Positions 27,009 through 37,874 are shown, counted from the first letter of the stretch. The stretch is 64,000 nt of DNA from Lysobacterales bacterium (GCA_016182785.1 JACPFU010000030.1:62001-126000), one strand, 5' to 3'. Made by a program: numbers and translations. Notes: a model not told the origin generated them from the sequence alone.

Positions 27009-28447
27009 CGGCTGGTTTCCTCGGCACGGGGCTGCGCCCACGCGCGATCATGGCGCTCGCGCAACGACTGCAGCAAGTCGCGGCGGTCGTCGCGATAGAA
27101 CAGGTTGTAGGTGTCGAAAGGGATCAGTTCGCCATTTGGCTGGGCGATCTGCACGCAGCTCTTCTTCACCGCGCGCAGGTCGAAGCTGTGGGCGTCGAGG
27201 AACTGCATGATGATGATGCGGAACACGTCGCGGTAGCCGAGGTCGGGCACGGTCTCGACCTGCGGCAGGCAGCACAGCAGGCTGGCCAGATGCTGCGCGC
27301 TCGCGGCCGGTGAATTCGCGGTCGAGAACAGCTTGAACACCAGCTCGCGCAGGGCCGGGTCGCGCTCCACCGCGATCGAGTTGCGGCTGCCCTCGATCAG
27401 CACGCGCGGCTCGACATGGCGCGTCAGCGGCACCAGTTCGCCGCCCTGCTTCAGCGCATAGGCCATTGCCAGGCAGTCGGGATTGCACGGCACCGGCACC
27501 AGATCGGCGGCGCTGAACACCGGAGACTGCTCCAGGATGCGCCGGCGCACTTCGGTCAGCGTCAGCCGGTGCCGCGCCGGGTCGTAGCCTTCGATGCGAC
27601 CCGCCGCCTGCACCGGCTGGAAGGTCACGCCGCGCACGCTCGGGCGCGACTTCGCGAAGTCGATGATGGCGCCGAGCTCGTCGTCGTTGACGCCGCGCAT
27701 CACCGTCACCACCAGTGTTGTCGAAAGGTCGTGGGCGTCGAGCGCATCGAGCGCGCGCATGCGGGTCTCGCGCAGCTTCGCGCCGCGCAGCGTCTCCAGC
27801 GCGCCCTCGCGCAGCGAGTCGAACTGCAGGTACACCTCGAAGCCCTTGCGGTACTCGGCCAGCCGGCGCACGAACTCGGGCTCGCGCGCGATGCGCAGGC
27901 CGTTGGTGTTCAGCATCAGGTGCCGGATCGGGCGCCGCCGCGCCGCGTCGAGAACCTCGAAGAACTGCGGATGCAGGGTCGGTTCGCCGCCGGAGAGCTG
28001 CACCACGTCGGGCTCGCCCTCGGTCTTCACCACCGCGTCGAGCATGCGCTCGATCGTCTCCAGATCGCGAAAGCCGGGCCGGTGCGGGCCGGAGTCGGCG
28101 TAGCAGATCGGGCAGCGCAGGTTGCAGTGGTCGGTCAGTTCGATCAGCGACAGGCAGGCATGCTGCATGTGTTCCGGGCACAGGCCGCAGTCGTAGGGGC
28201 AACCGAAACGCTGCGGCGTGGCGAAGTGGCGCGGCAGTTCCGGCGGCTTGATCCAGCTCTCGCGCGCGGCGCGGTAGTAGGCGGCATCGTCGGCGATCAG
28301 CACGCGTTCGCGGCCGTGCTCGGGGCACCACTTCTCCAGGTACACGCAGTCGTCCTGGATCAGGATCTTGGCTTCGACGCGCATCAGGCAACTGCTGCAC
28401 ACCGACACGGCGTAGTCGTAGAACAGGTAGGGGCGGACCTTGCTCAT
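27005..28447 (-). CDS. Radical SAM protein of the Tes/MJ0619 type
   Basis: The 480-residue protein has the radical SAM cluster motif CNLRCPIC (Cys108, 112, 115). Before it come a CSSC (17, 20), CPEHG (Cys41) and GCPYDCGLCPEHMQHAC (Cys83-98). This N-terminal cysteine pattern matches archaeal MJ0619 and the tetraether lipid synthase Tes, which use auxiliary clusters to couple unactivated carbons. More cysteines (CNPDC, LLCC, KKSC) follow. Its neighbours encode an Lgt homologue and a TMEM43 protein with 4-bp overlaps. A lipid substrate is an inference from family and context. Confidence 0.8.
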   Translation of the reverse strand: MSKVRPYLFYDYAVSVCSSCLMRVEAKILIQDDCVYLEKWCPEHGRERVLIADDAAYYRAARESWIKPPELPRHFATPQRFGCPYDCGLCPEHMQHACLSLIELTDHCNLRCPICYADSGPHRPGFRDLETIERMLDAVVKTEGEPDVVQLSGGEPTLHPQFFEVLDAARRRPIRHLMLNTNGLRIAREPEFVRRLAEYRKGFEVYLQFDSLREGALETLRGAKLRETRMRALDALDAHDLSTTLVVTVMRGVNDDELGAIIDFAKSRPSVRGVTFQPVQAAGRIEGYDPARHRLTLTEVRRRILEQSPVFSAADLVPVPCNPDCLAMAYALKQGGELVPLTRHVEPRVLIEGSRNSIAVERDPALRELVFKLFSTANSPAASAQHLASLLCCLPQVETVPDLGYRDVFRIIIMQFLDAHSFDLRAVKKSCVQIAQPNGELIPFDTYNLFYRDDRRDLLQSLRERHDRAWAQPRAEETSR

Positions 28448-29178
28448 GGCGGGGCTTCCGGCAACTGGCGCGCGATGCGCGGGATCGACTTGAGGTAGTA
28501 CAGCAGGCCGGCGAGCGCCAGCCACTGCAGGCCCGAGAAGCCGGGCGGATAGCGCAGCGGCGCGGGTTTCAGCGACTCCACGTACAGCCGCCACGCGCAA
28601 TAGCCGAACATCAGCAGCCGGAAGCGATCACCGCGCTCGCGCAGGCGCGGTGCCAGCAGTGCGATCGCGCCACCCCACGCGAGCAGGAACGCGATCTCGT
28701 ACAGCGCGGTCGGGTGTCGCGGCACGCCGTCGCCATAGTCGAATGCGAACGGCGCCGCGGTCGGCAGGCCGGCGGTGTGGTCGGAGACGCCGGCCAGGTG
28801 GCAGCCGATGCGACCGAGCGCGAGCGCGAGCAGGATCGGCCAGACGAACGCATCGCCGGTCGATTCGCGAAGCCCGATGCGCGCCTTGGCGAACTCGACG
28901 CCGGCGACCCCACCGAGCAGGCCGCCGAGGATCGACTTGCCGCGCATCAGGTGCATCGCGCTCGGGAACTCCGCGAACGCGAGTTGCGGGTCCTGCAACC
29001 ACCACGACAGACGCGCGCCGAGTGCAGCGCCCAGGATCGCGCCGGCGAGCAGCGCAAGTTGCGCGCCGCCCGCGAGCGCCGCGGTGGTCGGATAGCGCCG
29101 GCGCTCCCGCAGAAACAGCTGGAAGCCGAGCGCATAGGCGAGCAGCTCGAACAGCAGGTGGACCCGCGCCGGGTTCAC
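28444..29178 (-). CDS. Lgt-like (prolipoprotein diacylglyceryl transferase family) membrane protein
   Basis: The 244-residue polytopic protein has Lgt-family blocks: RGKSILGGLLGG (79-90), GRIGCHLAG (122-130, equivalent to the GRIGNF motif) and RHPTALYE (154-161). It is shorter than canonical Lgt (about 290 aa) and lacks the full GELYG motif, so it is a paralogue rather than the housekeeping enzyme. It may handle phosphatidylglycerol-type lipids. The GTG start at 29178 overlaps the TMEM43 stop (GTGA), and its stop overlaps the radical SAM start (ATGA). Confidence 0.75.
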   Translation of the reverse strand: MNPARVHLLFELLAYALGFQLFLRERRRYPTTAALAGGAQLALLAGAILGAALGARLSWWLQDPQLAFAEFPSAMHLMRGKSILGGLLGGVAGVEFAKARIGLRESTGDAFVWPILLALALGRIGCHLAGVSDHTAGLPTAAPFAFDYGDGVPRHPTALYEIAFLLAWGGAIALLAPRLRERGDRFRLLMFGYCAWRLYVESLKPAPLRYPPGFSGLQWLALAGLLYYLKSIPRIARQLPEAPP

Positions 29179-30371
29179 GCGCCGGGCGGTGGCGGCGGTG
29201 GCGCGGCGGGCGCAGGTGCCGCGGCCACCGGCGCCGACTTGCGACCCATGCGCGACCACACGAACAGCCCGACCACGGCGGCGATGATCGCGAAGCCGAG
29301 CAGCGGCCGATAGAACACCCAGGCGATGCCGATGGTCAGCAGCGACAGCAGCAGCGAAATCAAGCCAGTGACCAGGCCGATGCCCCAGCTGCCGATGGTG
29401 CCGAGCATCGGCAGCACGTCGAGCACGCGGCTGATCGGTGCGAACACCATCGACAGGCCGATCCACATCAGCAGGGTGCCACCGGCACGCACCAACCACG
29501 TGATCAGGCTGTTGCGGGCCTGCGCGCCCTCGAACATCTGCGCCGCCGGCACCGAGCCGTCCTCGACCAGCAGCACCTCGCGACCGTTCGACGCGACGTA
29601 GCGGTCGAGCAGGCCACCGCTCTGTTTGGCGACGATCGAGAACGTCGCCTCCGGCTGGTACTCGTAGCGGATGCGCATGTCGCCGACCTCGGGCCGTTCG
29701 GGATCGGCGCCGCGGTACAGCGCGCCGTTGGCGAGACGACGGAACTCGCCGAACTGCTCGGGCAGTTGCGCGGTGATCGCCGCCGGCAGGTCCTGCCAGC
29801 GCCCGAGCGCATCGCGCGTCGCCTGCGCCAACACGAACGCGCCGAGCTTCACCTCGTTCGCGGCAAAGCTGTCCGAATGCAGCGGCCACTGGTTCGGGTT
29901 GGCATGGGTCTCGGGCTTCTTGAAGTCGCTGGAATCGATCGGATCGTCGTTCCATTCCTGCTCGTACTCGTACACGGTGACGGTCTCGCTGCCGCCGCCG
30001 AGCTTCTTCTCTTCCTTGCTGCTGCGCTTCTCGACCCACTGGTACATCTCGACCACGCGCCGCAGCTGCAGCGCATCCACGGTGAGCCCGGTGCTGTCGT
30101 CGCGCGCCTGCGGGCTGGCATCGACCTGGCCGGTGACATGCAGCAGCTTGCCCTCGTTCTTCGCCTCGACCGTATCGATGCCGACATCGATCACCGCGCC
30201 CGCACCCTCGGCCAGTGCCCGCGCCTCGCCGATGGCGCGGCCTTCGTTCCACCACAGCAATGCAAACGAGCCGAGGAACAGCAGCCCGCCGATCAGGGCC
30301 CCGGACAGCGACTGCCCGATGCGCTTGCCCCAGCCGGTGCGGGTGACTTCGGTGTAACGGTCGCGTGCCAT
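29175..30371 (-). CDS. TMEM43 family membrane protein
   Basis: The 398-residue protein has one N-terminal helix, a long hydrophilic periplasmic domain (about residues 45-290), then three or four clustered helices and a Pro/Ala-rich tail. This is the topology of TMEM43/LUMA. Conserved features include LLWWNEGRAI after helix 1, YEYEQEWNDDPIDSSDFKK in the domain and a TWLVRAGGTLLMWIG-type segment at the membrane return. Bacterial members have no known function. It is the first gene of a four-gene overlapping operon with Lgt-like and radical SAM proteins. Confidence 0.8.
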   Translation of the reverse strand: MARDRYTEVTRTGWGKRIGQSLSGALIGGLLFLGSFALLWWNEGRAIGEARALAEGAGAVIDVGIDTVEAKNEGKLLHVTGQVDASPQARDDSTGLTVDALQLRRVVEMYQWVEKRSSKEEKKLGGGSETVTVYEYEQEWNDDPIDSSDFKKPETHANPNQWPLHSDSFAANEVKLGAFVLAQATRDALGRWQDLPAAITAQLPEQFGEFRRLANGALYRGADPERPEVGDMRIRYEYQPEATFSIVAKQSGGLLDRYVASNGREVLLVEDGSVPAAQMFEGAQARNSLITWLVRAGGTLLMWIGLSMVFAPISRVLDVLPMLGTIGSWGIGLVTGLISLLLSLLTIGIAWVFYRPLLGFAIIAAVVGLFVWSRMGRKSAPVAAAPAPAAPPPPPPGA

Positions 30372-30436
30372 ATGGTGTCTCCGCTGCGGTCGCCAATGGT
30401 GGCGAGGTCGCGCACCGGCACGCAAGCAGGTGCGGC

Positions 30437-31342
30437 TCAGTGGTTGCCGATGCCCCGGCGCACCATCAGGCGCAAGCTCCAGAACGGCTCCGTCGCCAGG
30501 TCGGCCCCGGGACGATGGACCTCAAGCGGCACATACAGCAACTCGGCCGACCATTGCCAGCGTGCCGCGGCTGCGTGGCTCAGGCCGAGCGCCAGATACG
30601 GCCGCGTGCCGGAGCTGACCAACACGCTGCGGTTGCGCACGCTACGTTGCTCGGCGCGGATCTGCACCTCGGGCTCGAAGCGTGCAGCGGCAAGCGTCGC
30701 GTACCCGCGCCACGAAGCGGCAGGGGGGCCGAATGCGGCGGTGACTTCGGCGGCGTGGTAGCGCATGCGGATGTGGTCGCGCGAGGGTTCCAGGCAACCG
30801 AACGGATTCACCGCCGGATCACTGCTGACAGCGACTGCTGCCGGACAGGTGATGTCGCCGCTGGCGCCGCCGATCTGGCCGTGCACGCGCGTCGACAGCG
30901 ACCAATGCTCGCGCTGCAGCCAGCGTCGACCGAGCGCGGCGGAAATGAGGTCGCGCGGTCGCGCGCCATCGATCTCGACTGGTGGCGTGTAACCGAGTTC
31001 GCCGATCCAGCCATGAGGCAGTCCGACCCACAGTCGCGCGCGACCGGCGACCGGCGACTTGTTCAGGTCTTCCTGCTTGATGCCGCCGAGCCCGACGCGC
31101 TGCTCGGCGTCGCTCAGGCGCGGGATGTGTCCGAGTTCGCCGCCGAGCAGCGTGCTGCCCGCAGCGAGCTCTGGGGTCTCGCCAAAGCCGGTCATCAACG
31201 TCGCCGAGGTGACATAGGCCATCGCCCAGGCATCGGTCTGCGTGAACGCGATGACGCTGCGCGAATCGTCGACCGGCTGCGCCCGCGCGCCGCTTGCAGC
31301 GATCGTCAGCAGCAGCGCAAGTGCGGCCCCAGACCGTCTCAC
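30437..31342 (-). CDS. Secreted hypothetical protein, possibly an outer-membrane barrel
   Basis: The 301-residue protein starts at a GTG (31342) that overlaps the stop of the cupredoxin gene. A signal peptide (RRSGAALALLLTIAASGARA) follows. The body alternates polar and aromatic strands, such as RLWVGLPHGWIGELGYTP and YATLAAARFEPEVQIRAEQR. It ends in a basic, Trp-containing strand (FWSLRLMVRRGIGNH), which could suit a beta-barrel. It belongs to a two-gene unit with the cupredoxin-like protein. No family was recognised. Confidence 0.65.
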   Translation of the reverse strand: MRRSGAALALLLTIAASGARAQPVDDSRSVIAFTQTDAWAMAYVTSATLMTGFGETPELAAGSTLLGGELGHIPRLSDAEQRVGLGGIKQEDLNKSPVAGRARLWVGLPHGWIGELGYTPPVEIDGARPRDLISAALGRRWLQREHWSLSTRVHGQIGGASGDITCPAAVAVSSDPAVNPFGCLEPSRDHIRMRYHAAEVTAAFGPPAASWRGYATLAAARFEPEVQIRAEQRSVRNRSVLVSSGTRPYLALGLSHAAAARWQWSAELLYVPLEVHRPGADLATEPFWSLRLMVRRGIGNH

Positions 31343-32136
31343 TCGGCGGTCGCGGGGATCAGCGACTGGCACAACACGCCCATGCCGATGGTGGCGGAAC
31401 GCGAAATCGGAATCGTGCCGCTCAGGCCCTCGCCCGGGATGCTGTAGGCCGCGGTCGCGGTCGAGCAGTTCTCGAAGGTCAGCGTCAGTGTGCCGACCGG
31501 CAAGGTCGTCACCGGCGTGCCGTTGTCGAACACGCCGCCGCTGCTTGAATACAGGGTCAGGCTCGCGGTGTTGCCATCCCACGGACCGGACGCCGTCAGC
31601 CAGCGCTGCGTGGTGGTGCCGATCTTGGCATTGCCGCCGGCCAGCGTGGCGGGCGGCGGTGCCTTTTCGTAGGTGAACCAGGCCACGAACATGAATTTCG
31701 GATCGAGCGCCAGGTCGATCAGCATGCCCTGGCCGCCGGTCGCCGGGTTGAACCAGGAACCCGGAATGCCCTGGTTGATCTGGAACGCCGGCGTGCCCTG
31801 CACCACGCGCACGATGCCATTCATGCCGGTATTGATGTTGCCGCCGGGGATCGCGTGTTCGGAGCAGAAGTACGCAACGTCGCCGGCCGCGGTGAAGGTG
31901 TGCGAGAACGTCCACGCCGCCGACGAGGACGTGTTGCCCCAGGAGCCGTCGTCGGCGCGAACGTTGTGGAAGCCGCCGGTGTTGGTCCAGCGCACGGTGT
32001 CGCCGACCTGGATGGTGAGGTCGTTCGGAGTGAAGCGGAAACTGCTCACCGCGACGTCGAAGGTCGTCGCGCCGACACCCGTGACCTGCGCCAGCAGCAG
32101 CAGCGCAAGCGCCAGCGCTCGAAACAGCACGTTCAT
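31339..32136 (-). CDS. Secreted cupredoxin-like protein with an added beta domain
   Basis: The 265-residue protein has a signal peptide (ending GVGA, residue ~23) and a plastocyanin-like domain with type 1 copper ligands His57, Cys91, His94 and Met105. The His-Met loop is about six residues longer than in plastocyanin. Residues about 118-260 form a second domain with FNPATGGQGMLID and FVAWFTYEK. That style of domain is common in secreted Xanthomonadales proteins but undefined. It may carry electrons in the periplasm. GGAGGT precedes the ATG at 32136 by 7 bases. Confidence 0.8.
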   Translation of the reverse strand: MNVLFRALALALLLLAQVTGVGATTFDVAVSSFRFTPNDLTIQVGDTVRWTNTGGFHNVRADDGSWGNTSSSAAWTFSHTFTAAGDVAYFCSEHAIPGGNINTGMNGIVRVVQGTPAFQINQGIPGSWFNPATGGQGMLIDLALDPKFMFVAWFTYEKAPPPATLAGGNAKIGTTTQRWLTASGPWDGNTASLTLYSSSGGVFDNGTPVTTLPVGTLTLTFENCSTATAAYSIPGEGLSGTIPISRSATIGMGVLCQSLIPATAE

Positions 32137-32273
32137 ACCGACCACCTCCAGCCACGGCGGAAACGCCGCGAAGCTAGTCCTGCCGACGTCGCCGGGGCGT
32201 GAGGGTGGGAAGTTGCGTCCGTGGCGGCAGGAGCGCGATGCAGCGCTCTGAGCCCGGGTGACGCGACCCGCTT

Positions 32274-32966
32274 TCAGCCCACGGCGGCGAGCCGGCGCAG
32301 TTCGTCGTGGTGGTGGACGTGCACGCCGGGCGGGCCGGGGTGGGCGATCAGGCGGGTCATCGCGGTTGCGACTTCGGCGGCGGCGATGGCGCGGTAGCGC
32401 GACAGCTCGCCGCCGAGCCAGGGGCTGTAGGCGCGGGCGGCGAGTTGGGCGAGGCGTTCGAGCGGGCGGGATTCCTCGCGCTCGCCGAGCAACTGCCCGG
32501 GGCGCAGCAGGTCGACGCGCTCGAATCCGATGCCGCCGAGGTCGCGTTCGGTCTGGCCCTTCACGCGCAGATAGAACACCCGCGCCGCCGGGTCGGCGCC
32601 AACCGAGGAGACCAGCAGCGCATGACGCGCGCCGAGTTCGTGCGCAACCCGCGCCCAACGCAACACCAGATCATGGTCGATCGCATGGAACATGCCTGGG
32701 CTGCCGGCCTTGCGGATGGTCGAACCGAGGCAGCAGGCGTAGACGTCGACGTGTTCCGCCGGTGCTTCGCGCAGCGCGCCGCGCAGCTTCTGGTCGCTGC
32801 AGGTCATCGCATCGACCAGCGGATTGGCCAGCCGCGCGTGGCCGACGCCGATCGCGCGCCGCGTCGGCGCGATCACGCGCAGGTCGAGCGCGTCGTCGCG
32901 CAGCAGGCGTCCGAGCAGTTCGATGCCGATCATCCCGGTTGCCCCGGTCAGCAGGACCGTCCTCAT
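32274..32966 (-). CDS. NAD(P)-binding Rossmann-fold protein (SDR-like)
   Basis: The 230-residue protein opens with the dinucleotide-binding motif LLTGATGMIG at residues 5-14. It resembles atypical short-chain dehydrogenases of the NAD(P)H-binding/NmrA or HTATIP2 type. Typical blocks include VYACCLGSTIRKAG, HALLVSSVGADP and YLRVKGQTE, where a YxxxK-like pair is present. It is likely cytoplasmic, and the substrate is unknown. It is divergent from the TPR protein gene, with 127 bp between. Confidence 0.8.
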   Translation of the reverse strand: MRTVLLTGATGMIGIELLGRLLRDDALDLRVIAPTRRAIGVGHARLANPLVDAMTCSDQKLRGALREAPAEHVDVYACCLGSTIRKAGSPGMFHAIDHDLVLRWARVAHELGARHALLVSSVGADPAARVFYLRVKGQTERDLGGIGFERVDLLRPGQLLGEREESRPLERLAQLAARAYSPWLGGELSRYRAIAAAEVATAMTRLIAHPGPPGVHVHHHDELRRLAAVG

Positions 32967-33093
32967 CGCGCGCACCTCGTCGTTGCCCCGCGGCACCGTA
33001 GCGCAGCCGCTCACTTTCGGCACGGTGCCGTGCGCCCGCAGCAGGACTACACTGGCCCTGCGCGCGGTGGCGTTTCGTCCCGGGAGCAGTCCG

Positions 33094-34194
33094 ATGCGGA
33101 CATCAGGGTGGCTGGCGTTGTGGATGTGGGTGGGCTTGGCCGCAGGCGCGGCGGGCGCACAGGAGACAGTCGGCCCGCGCGAGGCGGTGCCGCCGGCGCA
33201 ATCGGTGCTGGCGATGCCGGAGGACCTGCGCCAGGCCTTCCATGCCCAGGTGCTGGACCAGCCGCGGCCGCCGCATCGACGCATGCAACTGCTGGTCGAG
33301 TTCCTGTTCCGGCCGCAAGGTCTTGGCATGCAGTACCGCGACGACGCCACCTATTCGGTCGCCGATGCCTGGCGCACGCGCGAGGCCAATTGCCTGGCCT
33401 TCACCCTGCTGACCGTGGCGCTGGCGCGCGAAGCCGGGCTGAATGCCTATGGCCAGGAAATCCGCGATGCGATCACCTGGCGCAAGGACGCGGACATGAT
33501 CTATCGCGCCAACCATGTCAGCGCCGGCATCCGCATCCTGAGCGAGCGCTACGCGATCGACGTGGCCTGGGACGAGGTGATCGCGAGCGGTCGGCCGCGT
33601 CCGATCGACGACCAGCGCCTGGTCGCCCACTTCTACAGCAACCGCGCGGTGGAGCTGATGCGCGCCGGACATCTGGATGCCGGCATCGCCCATGCCGACG
33701 CCGCGCTCGCGCTCGACCCGGGCAATGCCGCGTTCCTGAGCAACCGCGGCGTGCTGCACCAGCGTGCCGGCGATGCCGTTGCGGCGGAACGCGACTACCG
33801 TGCGGCGCTCGCGCTCAATCCGGACCATGCCAGTGCCTTGTCGAATCTGGCGATGCACTATCGCCGCGCCGGTGACGCTGCCTCGGCTACCGTCTTGCTG
33901 CAGCGCCTGGCCGCGGTGCAGGCACGCGATCCGCTGCACCAGTTCCTGCTGGCCGCCGACTACGAACGACGCGGCGACTGGGAGCAGGCGCTGGCGCACT
34001 ATCGGCGCGCGGTGCGGCTGTTCGAGCCCGAACACAGCTTCCACTACGCGTTGGCAAGGGTGAATGTCGTGCTCGGTCACGGCGAAGCGGCGCGGCGCGA
34101 GTTGGAGCGCGCGCGCGAACTCAGCAACGGCGCCACACGCGCGCGCTACCAGGCCAAGCTCGACTACCTGCGCTCGCGCCCGCCGCAGGGCTAG
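33094..34194 (+). CDS. Secreted transglutaminase-like and TPR protein
   Basis: The 366-residue protein has a signal peptide ending near GAAGA. A transglutaminase-like segment follows, with REANCLAFTLLTVALAREAG containing the candidate catalytic Cys. After that come at least four TPR units, for example AHFYSNRAVELMRAGHLDAG, AFLSNRGVLHQRAGDAVAAE and ALSNLAMHYRRAGDAASA. Such proteins help assemble envelope complexes. It overlaps the convergent LpxL-type gene by 4 bp at the 3' end. Confidence 0.8.
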   Translation: MRTSGWLALWMWVGLAAGAAGAQETVGPREAVPPAQSVLAMPEDLRQAFHAQVLDQPRPPHRRMQLLVEFLFRPQGLGMQYRDDATYSVADAWRTREANCLAFTLLTVALAREAGLNAYGQEIRDAITWRKDADMIYRANHVSAGIRILSERYAIDVAWDEVIASGRPRPIDDQRLVAHFYSNRAVELMRAGHLDAGIAHADAALALDPGNAAFLSNRGVLHQRAGDAVAAERDYRAALALNPDHASALSNLAMHYRRAGDAASATVLLQRLAAVQARDPLHQFLLAADYERRGDWEQALAHYRRAVRLFEPEHSFHYALARVNVVLGHGEAARRELERARELSNGATRARYQAKLDYLRSRPPQG

Positions 34195-35111
34195 CCGACG
34201 CCGTAGATCGAGTCGCCATCGACGCCGGGCTGCGCCGAGTAGCGCTTGTAGGTCCACTGGTACTGCTCCGGCGCCAGACGCACGCAGGCCTCGATGCCGC
34301 GGTGCAGGGCCGTCACCGCGGCAACGCGATCCACGCTCGCGATCGCCGCATCCGCCGGCAGGAAGTGCAGGTCGAAGCCCTGGCCCTGCGCCAAGCGCTC
34401 GGCGAACCCGAACACCACCGGTGCGCCGGTCTTCTCGGCCAGACGCGACAGCAAGGTCATGCTCTTGCACGGCAGTCCGAAGAACGGCGCGAACTCGCCC
34501 TCGCCGCCCTTGGCGCGCTGGTCCGGCAGGATGCCGAGCGTCATGCCCTGCTTCAGGCAACGCAGCAGCTCGCGCACGCCGGCCGCATCGGCGCGCACCT
34601 GGGTCGCGCCGAGCGTGCCGCGCGCCGTGCGCAGCAGCGCCTCCCATTCGGCGTGCTGCGGCACGCGGTAGAGCAATGCCATCGGCCGCTGCGCGCACAG
34701 CCACAGGTTGAGCAATTCCCAGCAGCCGAGGTGCGGGGCGGCGACGATCACGCCGCGCCCGAGCGCCCGCGCCGCATCCAGGTGCTCGCGACCATGCACG
34801 TTGCGGACCAGGGCCAGCGCACGTTGTGGCGGCGCACCCCAGACCTTGGCGAGCTCGGTCAGGTTCTTGCCGGTCTCGACCAGCACCGCGCGCACGAAGT
34901 CATCGCGTCCGGGCCGACCGAGCGTGGCCCCGACCAGTTCGTGGTTGCGACGCGTGACCCGCCACTCGCGCGTATGCAGCAGCACCGCGAGGCGGCCGGC
35001 CACCGCCCCGACCGCATGCAGCCAGGACAGCGGCAGGTGCGCGGCCAGGCGCAGCAGCGCCATCGCGGCGCGCACCTTGAGCGGGGCGGCAGCTAGCGCG
35101 GAAGCCACCAT
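34191..35111 (-). CDS. Lysophospholipid acyltransferase (LpxL/HtrB-type)
   Basis: The 306-residue protein has an N-terminal hydrophobic anchor and the acyltransferase motif HLGCWE (HX4E, His127 and Glu132). [12 protein letters not shown] and [11 protein letters not shown] follow, as in lipid A late acyltransferases. It probably adds a secondary acyl chain to lipid A or a related glycolipid on the cytoplasmic face of the inner membrane. LpxL and LpxM cannot be told apart from this sequence. It is divergent from dtd, 66 bp apart. Confidence 0.85.
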   Translation of the reverse strand: MVASALAAAPLKVRAAMALLRLAAHLPLSWLHAVGAVAGRLAVLLHTREWRVTRRNHELVGATLGRPGRDDFVRAVLVETGKNLTELAKVWGAPPQRALALVRNVHGREHLDAARALGRGVIVAAPHLGCWELLNLWLCAQRPMALLYRVPQHAEWEALLRTARGTLGATQVRADAAGVRELLRCLKQGMTLGILPDQRAKGGEGEFAPFFGLPCKSMTLLSRLAEKTGAPVVFGFAERLAQGQGFDLHFLPADAAIASVDRVAAVTALHRGIEACVRLAPEQYQWTYKRYSAQPGVDGDSIYGVG

Positions 35112-35177
35112 GGACCCACGAATTCGGCGATCATCCCGCGATCATCCCCGATCCCGGGCTCGGGCGGAAAGCGAACC

Positions 35178-35618
35178 GTGATTGCATTGATCCAGCGCGT
35201 CAGTACGGCCAAGGTCGAGGTCGAGGGCAAGCTCGTCGGCGAAATCGGCCGCGGCCTGCTCGCATTCATCGCGGTGGAGCCGGACGATGGCGAAGCCCAG
35301 GTCGAGCGCATGCTGATGCGCCTGCTCGGCTACCGCGTGTTCGAGGACGCCGACGGCCGCATGAACCGCTCGCTGCACGAGATCGCCGGCGGGCTGCTGC
35401 TGGTCTCGCAGTTCACCCTTGCTGCCGACACCAAGAAGGGCATGCGCCCGAGCTTCACCTCCGCCGCCCCGCCCGAAGCTGGCCGGCGCTGGTTCGAGCG
35501 TCTGGTCGAGCGCGCCCGCGCCGCCCACAGCGTGGTCGAGACCGGCCGCTTCGGCGCCAACATGCAGGTCAGCCTGATCAACGACGGCCCGGTGACGTTC
35601 TGGTTGCAGGCGAGGTAA
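35178..35618 (+). CDS. dtd: D-aminoacyl-tRNA deacylase
   Basis: Dtd frees D-amino acids mischarged onto tRNA. The 146-residue protein starts with GTG at 35178 and opens [17 protein letters not shown], the standard Dtd N terminus. It keeps the active-site SQFTL block and the C-terminal [16 protein letters not shown] motif that places the cross-subunit Gly-Pro loop. Length matches the family (about 145 aa). A palindromic repeat directly follows the stop. Confidence 0.95.
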   Translation: MIALIQRVSTAKVEVEGKLVGEIGRGLLAFIAVEPDDGEAQVERMLMRLLGYRVFEDADGRMNRSLHEIAGGLLLVSQFTLAADTKKGMRPSFTSAAPPEAGRRWFERLVERARAAHSVVETGRFGANMQVSLINDGPVTFWLQAR

Positions 35619-35624
35619 GGGGAG

Positions 35625-35713
35625 TCGCGCCGTGACCGGCGCTCCCACAGAGGGCCGAGCGAATTTCCGCACTTTGTGGGAGCGCCGGCAACGGCGCGAT
35701 GTTCTGCCCCACA
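35625..35713. repeat. REP-like palindromic repeat, copy 1
   Basis: TCGCGCCGTGACCGGCGCTC and its near reverse complement face each other across about 30 bp. They form a long hairpin between dtd and rpoD. The same element, with similar flanking bases after it, occurs again at 62850-62940. Such GTGGGAGCGCCGG palindromes are dispersed in Xanthomonadales genomes. It may shield the 3' end of the dtd transcript. Confidence 0.7.
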
Positions 35714-35727
35714 ACACAATCAATGAC

Positions 35728-35756
35728 TTGGGTCGCCTTGACAGGCTGCCTATACT
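35728..35756 (+). promoter_or_regulatory. Candidate sigma-70 promoter of rpoD
   Basis: A good -10 box TATACT lies at 35751-35756, with TTGGGT 17 bp upstream (35728-35733) as a weak -35. A perfect TTGACA at 35738 is only 7 bp from the -10 and cannot be its partner. ACAGGC and GCCTGT flank the -10 as an inverted repeat, which could be a regulator site. The rpoD leader would be about 130 nt. Confidence 0.35.
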
Positions 35757-35894
35757 GCCTGTCCTTCTGCCGGAAGCGCGATCCGCGCGTTCCGATCTCA
35801 TGTCGACCGCACCCGTCGCAAGCCATCGCGACGCGGTCGGTGTCCGCTTCCGGCGCCAAATCCCGTTACCGCTGTACAGCCTTTGGAGTGCCGG

Positions 35895-37769
<1,875 letters not shown>

Positions 37770-37794
37770 TCGCGCAGCGGCGCCCCGGGCGCCG

Positions 37795-37874
37795 GTAGGG
37801 GCAACCCCCTGTGGTTGCCCGCCTTCGCCCGGCCGTGGCGCCCGTCCAGGGCGGCCACGGGGGGCCGCCCCTAC
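37795..37874. repeat. Compound inverted repeat downstream of rpoD
   Basis: GTAGGGGC (37795-37802) pairs with GCCCCTAC (37867-37874). Inside are two further perfect hairpins, GGGCAACC/GGTTGCCC and GGGCGGCC/GGCCGCCC. The element can therefore form a cloverleaf-like structure. It belongs to a widespread intergenic repeat type of high-G+C proteobacteria. The rest of the 200-bp gap shows no gene. Confidence 0.65.

Noticed and set aside
31774-31787. TTGATCTGGAACGC as a second FNR-type site
   Set aside because: The right half does not match ATCAA, and it lies inside a coding region.
35738-35756. TTGACA with TATACT as an rpoD promoter
   Set aside because: The spacer is only 7 bp, far from the 16-18 bp required. 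TTGGGT at 35728 was used as a weak alternative.
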